This document shows, piece by piece, positions 61,004-64,000 of a stretch of 64,000 nt of DNA (position 1 is its first letter; every line of letters begins with the position of its first letter). The notes below the pieces were generated by a model. It was given only the letters and a program-made list of their open reading frames with translations, ran no database searches and had not been told where the DNA came from. The stretch covers positions 1 to 64,000 of the forward strand of contig CAZODO010000019.1 of assembly GCA_964578605.1 (NCBI GenBank), given 5' to 3'. The stretch is from JAXMHN01 sp964578605 (GTDB lineage Bacteria > Verrucomicrobiota > Verrucomicrobiia > Limisphaerales > SIBE01). Made by a program: the position numbers and the translations under genes.

Positions 61004-61220
61004 TCCAAGCTTCGATCAATTCGATTTCATGTGCCTCGAGGATCAGCACGATCTCGTGCAAATCGGCTCCCCGGAAGCCCTTGTTCCAGGAAAGTTGTAC
61101 AGGTCCCAGCCAGAACTTCGCTTCGCACCCGGTCTTGTAAACGTGCACGTGCGGCGGTTCATCAGGCTCGGAACTGTAAAACCCGAGCCGATAGCCCTTG
61201 TCACGCAGCACCGTAGGCAC
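60804..61220 (-). CDS. DUF4160 protein with read-through C-terminus
   Basis: 138 residues from a GTG at 61220 that gives the DUF4160 start VPTVLRDKGYRLGFYSSE. The core EPPHVHVYKTGCEAKFWLGPVQLSWNKGF and LHEIVLILEAHEIELIEAWNE follows and is complete by residue about 75. The frame then runs on for about 60 Arg/Ser-rich residues through the start of the DUF2442 gene in another frame. Most likely a stop codon that normally ends the protein near 60990 is missing. The domain is found beside DUF2442 in many bacteria and is suspected to be toxin-like; no activity is established. Confidence 0.65.
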   Translation of the reverse strand: MPTVLRDKGYRLGFYSSEPDEPPHVHVYKTGCEAKFWLGPVQLSWNKGFRGADLHEIVLILEAHEIELIEAWNETEQHSAPGYCICADYGRASDVRIGGRPICQCAARLLSDSHAGESRRTRPIRNLSLFGALASSGL

Positions 61221-61445
61221 CCAAGCATCATATCTGCTTGTGCCTCCTCCCAAGACAAGCCGCCTGTTCCGACCCCAGGCGGCGGTGAACGGAGCATGCA
61301 TTCGAGGAGCCTCCCGGGTCGGTCCCTGATGCGTCCGAAGTCCTTTTCTGCCGGCAGAGCAACACTCCGGCGCGATTCCGAGGTCACTCGCGGCATGCCG
61401 TGGAAGGACAAGACGCGCATGCCGGATCCATTTAAGCACCACAGC

Positions 61446-61555
61446 GGGCCGATTACGTCCGCACCACGACGGAACCACGGAGCGATAAGCGCTCCATTAC
61501 GGAAGCACTACGGAGCCACTACGGAGCCACTACGGAGCCACTACGGAGCCACCCC
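61446..61555. repeat. 11-bp repeat array E
   Basis: Ten units in 11-bp register. The right part is GGAAGCACTAC, GGAGCCACTAC three times and GGAGCCACCCC. The left part is degenerate (GGGCCGATTAC, GTCCGCACCAC, GACGGAACCAC, GGAGCGATAAG, CGCTCCATTAC). A small palindrome (GGAGCG, ATAAG, CGCTCC; 61479-61495) marks the change. Unlike arrays A-D the left half is not clearly inverted. It lies in the 520-bp stretch between the divergent DUF4160 and anchor-domain genes, which otherwise holds no gene. Confidence 0.82.
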
Positions 61556-61739
61556 ATGGCCAGGAGTAGCGGGCTGCGTGTGCCCGAGCCTTTGCCGGCA
61601 GATGAGCGATCAGCTCTCTCCCGCAGCGGCGGGGGGCAAATTGACGATAACCGTGTGCCAGAAGCTTGCGCCTGGGTTCTGCGGCCGGATACTGTCCCGG
61701 CGTGATGGCAGCCCATCCCAAATGAACGAAATGGAGGGG

Positions 61740-62603
61740 ATGAATCGACGGAATTCACGGCGGCTCTGCAGTGGCCTGGCTGTCGCCTTGGCCTTCGCTC
61801 TCCTTCCGGAATGCCAAGGGCGGGCGCAGACACTTTATGACGGCTCGCTCGGCACGCTTCCGGAGGCGCAAGGCTGGACCTTCGGGGCCGTGGGAATGTT
61901 CAGCATCGAGGCCACCAACAACTTGGCGGTGCTGGACACGTCGCTTGCGCCATCCACCCAAGCCGGATGCACCCAAGTGATGGCTCCGGGTCTGGATCGC
62001 GCCCAGGGGTTTACCCTCTTGTTCACCGCTCAAGTCGATGCCGAGAGCCACAACAACACCCATCGAGCGGGCTTTTCCGTCATCTTATTGGCCGGCGACA
62101 AGCAGGGCATTGAACTGGGATTCTGGACCGATACCATTTTCGCCCAATCGGATGTCCCCTTGTTCACGCATGGCGAAGACGCTTCGTTCCCGGTCGCCGA
62201 CAGCTTAACGGCCTACGCGCTGAGTGTCATCGGGACGAACTACGTCCTGCGGGCCAATGGCGTGCCGCTCCTGTCCGGACCGGTCCGTGATTACACGGCG
62301 TTTGGCGGATTGATCAGCCCGTACCGAATCCCGAATTTCTTGTTCCTGGGCGACAACACCCGGTCGGCCAGCGCAAGGGTCCGGATCGGTCGAATCGCAC
62401 TGATCCGGCCGGTCTTCCTCAGCTGTCGCAGTCCGGGAGTGATCTCCTGGATGGGAGTGGCCAAGGAATCTTATACCGTCCAGGCGAGTTTGAATCTGAC
62501 CGTCTGGACGAACCTCGCCACGGTGACGTCCCTTGAGGACACGTTCTCGTTTACCAATAACATCCCACCGTCGATTGAGTTCCTCCGAGTCGTTTACCCT
62601 TAG
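61740..62603 (+). CDS. Secreted choice-of-anchor-type domain protein
   Basis: 287 residues from the ATG at 61740, just behind GGAGGGG; ATGs at 61722 and 61731 are in frame. Signal peptide RRLCSGLAVALAFALLPECQGRAQ. The mature start YDGSLGTLPEAQGWTFG resembles the choice-of-anchor Y domain of secreted proteins. A lectin-like beta sandwich of about 190 residues follows, then a short C-terminal domain (SYTVQASLNLTVWTNLATVTS...FTNNIPPSIEFLRVVYP) of a type common at the end of Verrucomicrobiota exported proteins. No enzyme motif is seen. It may bind a polymer at the surface. Confidence 0.68.
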   Translation: MNRRNSRRLCSGLAVALAFALLPECQGRAQTLYDGSLGTLPEAQGWTFGAVGMFSIEATNNLAVLDTSLAPSTQAGCTQVMAPGLDRAQGFTLLFTAQVDAESHNNTHRAGFSVILLAGDKQGIELGFWTDTIFAQSDVPLFTHGEDASFPVADSLTAYALSVIGTNYVLRANGVPLLSGPVRDYTAFGGLISPYRIPNFLFLGDNTRSASARVRIGRIALIRPVFLSCRSPGVISWMGVAKESYTVQASLNLTVWTNLATVTSLEDTFSFTNNIPPSIEFLRVVYP

Positions 62604-62627
62604 CCGTGAGCTTCCGCCTGCTTGGCG

Positions 62628-63887
62628 TCAGTGGTCGGTGAGCAGTGCGTGGGCGCGCTGGGCGAGTTGTTCAAGCGCGCCGCGCTGGGGGCGGGGCACG
62701 TTATAGAAGAGCATCGACCAGTTCACTTCGTAGCCCCCTTCTTCATAGGCTTCCGCTGTCGGGAGATAACCGATCATGCCGTTGGCACAATTGACGGTGT
62801 AAACCTGTCCGGTGCTGCCGCGCCCTGCCAGTTCCGTGAAGCGTGAGAAGACTTCGGCATTCGCTGTCACAACCGCCGCCTGCCCGAACTTGATCACAGT
62901 CAGTTCTGCACGGGTGCAAGATGGCTCCTTCCGACGCAATCGATCGTTCATGGAGATGCGCCACCCTTCAACCGCTTGCCGGAACTTGTCGGGGAACTCG
63001 CGCGAGCCGGCTGTATCCGCGAGGCAGGCGTCAGCGTAGCGGTGGACGTCGGCAGCGTCCCACGGTTCCAAAGGCAGGTTGACTTGAGTGCTCAGAACGC
63101 GCAGGGCGGGTGTCTCTTGCGGATGCGGGTCCCGGGCGGCTTCGAGGAGTTTCGACGCGGCGCCGCTGCCGATTTCGCGGCCCCAGTCGCGCATTTGGGC
63201 GGGTGTCACTCCCACTCCGGGCGGGTTGATATCGCCGCAGGCGCTGCTGGAAACGAGCGTGACCGGCCGGCCGGGCAAGGCTTCGGACAGGGCTTCGGCG
63301 GCGACACCCGGCCAATCGGCGCTGATTAAACTGCTGCGAAGACAGACCGGGTGCATCGCGTAGCTCAAAAACGCGGCCTTGAATGTGCCATCGCGACGCT
63401 GCCAGCCAAAGACCCCCACACGAGAATCGACATGGGGCGACTTCGTTCCCCGGCGATCCGAGCCCAGTCGGCAGGTGCTCTGGCCCCTTCGAAGCACGCA
63501 CGGTTCGGTTTGCCGCTGGGCCGCGCAGGCAGCTTCATGGAATTGGGTTTCAAGCCACGCAACGTATTTTGGCTGAACCTGGCCACAACCGGTAAGCTGG
63601 ATCGCTGCCGGCGCACTGTGCGTGTGGGTCGTGGAAAGGACGACGCACGCCCGAGGAATTCGCAGGTTGGTTTCCACCCAAACCCGCCAACGATCTGCGA
63701 GAGCCTGGTCTAAGGCGAGCAGGTCCGCATGCAACCAGAGCAAGCGTTCCTGGCCGTCTTCGAGATAGAGCGCGCGAAGCCAGAGCGGATCCAGAATGCG
63801 GGTGGAGGGCTGCGGCCGTATCGCAAACCCTGCCAGCTCAATGCCCGGCTCGGGGGTGATATTCAGTTGCGCGGTCCCCACCTTCAT
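62628..63887 (-). CDS. Neutral ceramidase-like protein
   Basis: 419 residues from the ATG at 63887. VGTAQLNITPEPGIELAGF is the family start; THTHSAP (87-93) carries likely zinc-binding His residues; YAMHPVCLRSSLISADWPG and SSACGDINPPG follow, matching the N-terminal domain of neutral/alkaline non-lysosomal ceramidase. True ceramidases hydrolyse ceramide to sphingosine and fatty acid and are about 650-700 residues; this form lacks the C-terminal domain and has no signal peptide. Such short homologues are common in Verrucomicrobiota and Planctomycetota and their substrate is unknown. The gene upstream at the window edge ends 37 bp before it. Confidence 0.8.
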   Translation of the reverse strand: MKVGTAQLNITPEPGIELAGFAIRPQPSTRILDPLWLRALYLEDGQERLLWLHADLLALDQALADRWRVWVETNLRIPRACVVLSTTHTHSAPAAIQLTGCGQVQPKYVAWLETQFHEAACAAQRQTEPCVLRRGQSTCRLGSDRRGTKSPHVDSRVGVFGWQRRDGTFKAAFLSYAMHPVCLRSSLISADWPGVAAEALSEALPGRPVTLVSSSACGDINPPGVGVTPAQMRDWGREIGSGAASKLLEAARDPHPQETPALRVLSTQVNLPLEPWDAADVHRYADACLADTAGSREFPDKFRQAVEGWRISMNDRLRRKEPSCTRAELTVIKFGQAAVVTANAEVFSRFTELAGRGSTGQVYTVNCANGMIGYLPTAEAYEEGGYEVNWSMLFYNVPRPQRGALEQLAQRAHALLTDH

Positions 63888-63924
63888 AGAAGCGCAGGCG
63901 GCTGCTCGCGGTGCGGAGTCCCCT

Positions 63925-64000
63925 TCATGGTTGCCCCTCGAGACGTTGCTGGATCCATTGCACATCGCCCGCGACCGTCTTCCGCGCCGCTTCGAACCGG
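63925..64000 (-). CDS. C-terminal end of a gene cut by the window edge
   Basis: A frame enters from the right edge and ends at a TGA at 63925-63927, giving FEAARKTVAGDVQWIQQRLEG as its last residues, a plausible helical C-terminus. It would be the gene upstream of the ceramidase-like gene on the same strand. Too short to assign a function. Confidence 0.4.
   Translation of the reverse strand, partial: RFEAARKTVAGDVQWIQQRLEGQP

Overview
The window looks like a chromosomal piece of a high-GC, Gram-negative member of the Verrucomicrobiota, probably close to the Pedosphaera/Limisphaera group. This is inferred from gene content, not from any search. The pointers are: a complete dcw division and cell-wall cluster with a fused murC-murB and a divergent FtsZ, a meso-diaminopimelate-type MurE, many Tat-exported or lipoprotein enzymes for glycans, beta-helix/Ig/delta-60 surface proteins, a Rho with a long N-terminal extension, and System II cytochrome c maturation. 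No rRNA, tRNA, CRISPR array, prophage or intact insertion sequence was recognised.

Layout. 0-2.6 kb: decayed minus-strand gene for a large beta-helix/Ig/delta-60 surface protein, then an 11-bp repeat array. 2.7-9.6 kb: Tat-exported sugar isomerase-like protein, pseudopilin, TlpA-like thioredoxin, MogA-like protein, PilT-like ATPase, LapA-like protein, cobalamin adenosyltransferase and QueA. 9.7-30.1 kb: the dcw cluster on the plus strand, in the order mraZ, unknown, rsmH, ftsL, ftsI, murE, murF, mraY, murD, LysM protein, ftsW, murG, murC-murB, ddl, ftsQ, ftsA, ftsZ. A phased array of 10-bp TGGG repeats, matching the known MraZ operator type, precedes it. 30.3-38.2 kb: second 11-bp array, HpnA-like epimerase, TPR protein, MtnA, and a minus-strand operon of a two-repeat lipoprotein, a ResB-like protein and CcsA, then a third 11-bp array. 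38.3-46.0 kb: minus-strand run purM, purD, S41-like protein, a single reading frame joining LMW phosphatase, RpiB and serine hydroxymethyltransferase, then rho. 46.1-64 kb: fourth 11-bp array, ROK kinase, beta-helix/PDZ protein, an AraC-type regulator joined to a GH84-like glycosidase domain, trpR-trpB2, a Cys-rich small protein, BNR sialidase-like protein, Gfo/Idh/MocA oxidoreductase, GH2 glycosidase, a DUF2442/DUF4160 pair, a fifth 11-bp array, a secreted anchor-domain protein and a ceramidase-like protein.

How the parts fit. The dcw genes supply lipid II synthesis (MurB-MurG, MraY, Ddl) and the divisome (FtsZ, A, Q, L, W, I). The purM-purD-fusion run fits purine supply: RpiB makes ribose-5-phosphate (the PRPP precursor), and GlyA makes glycine for PurD and one-carbon units for purine ring closure. 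The right end looks like exported glycan catabolism with local regulation.

Most unusual items: (1) the AraC/GH84-like fusion, whose second catalytic Asp is replaced by Gly, suggesting a glycosidase fold reused as a sugar sensor; (2) the three-enzyme PTP-RpiB-GlyA fusion; (3) five intergenic arrays built from exactly 11-bp units, four of them with inverted halves, using different unit sequences but one architecture; (4) an FtsZ with altered nucleotide-binding and T7-loop residues.
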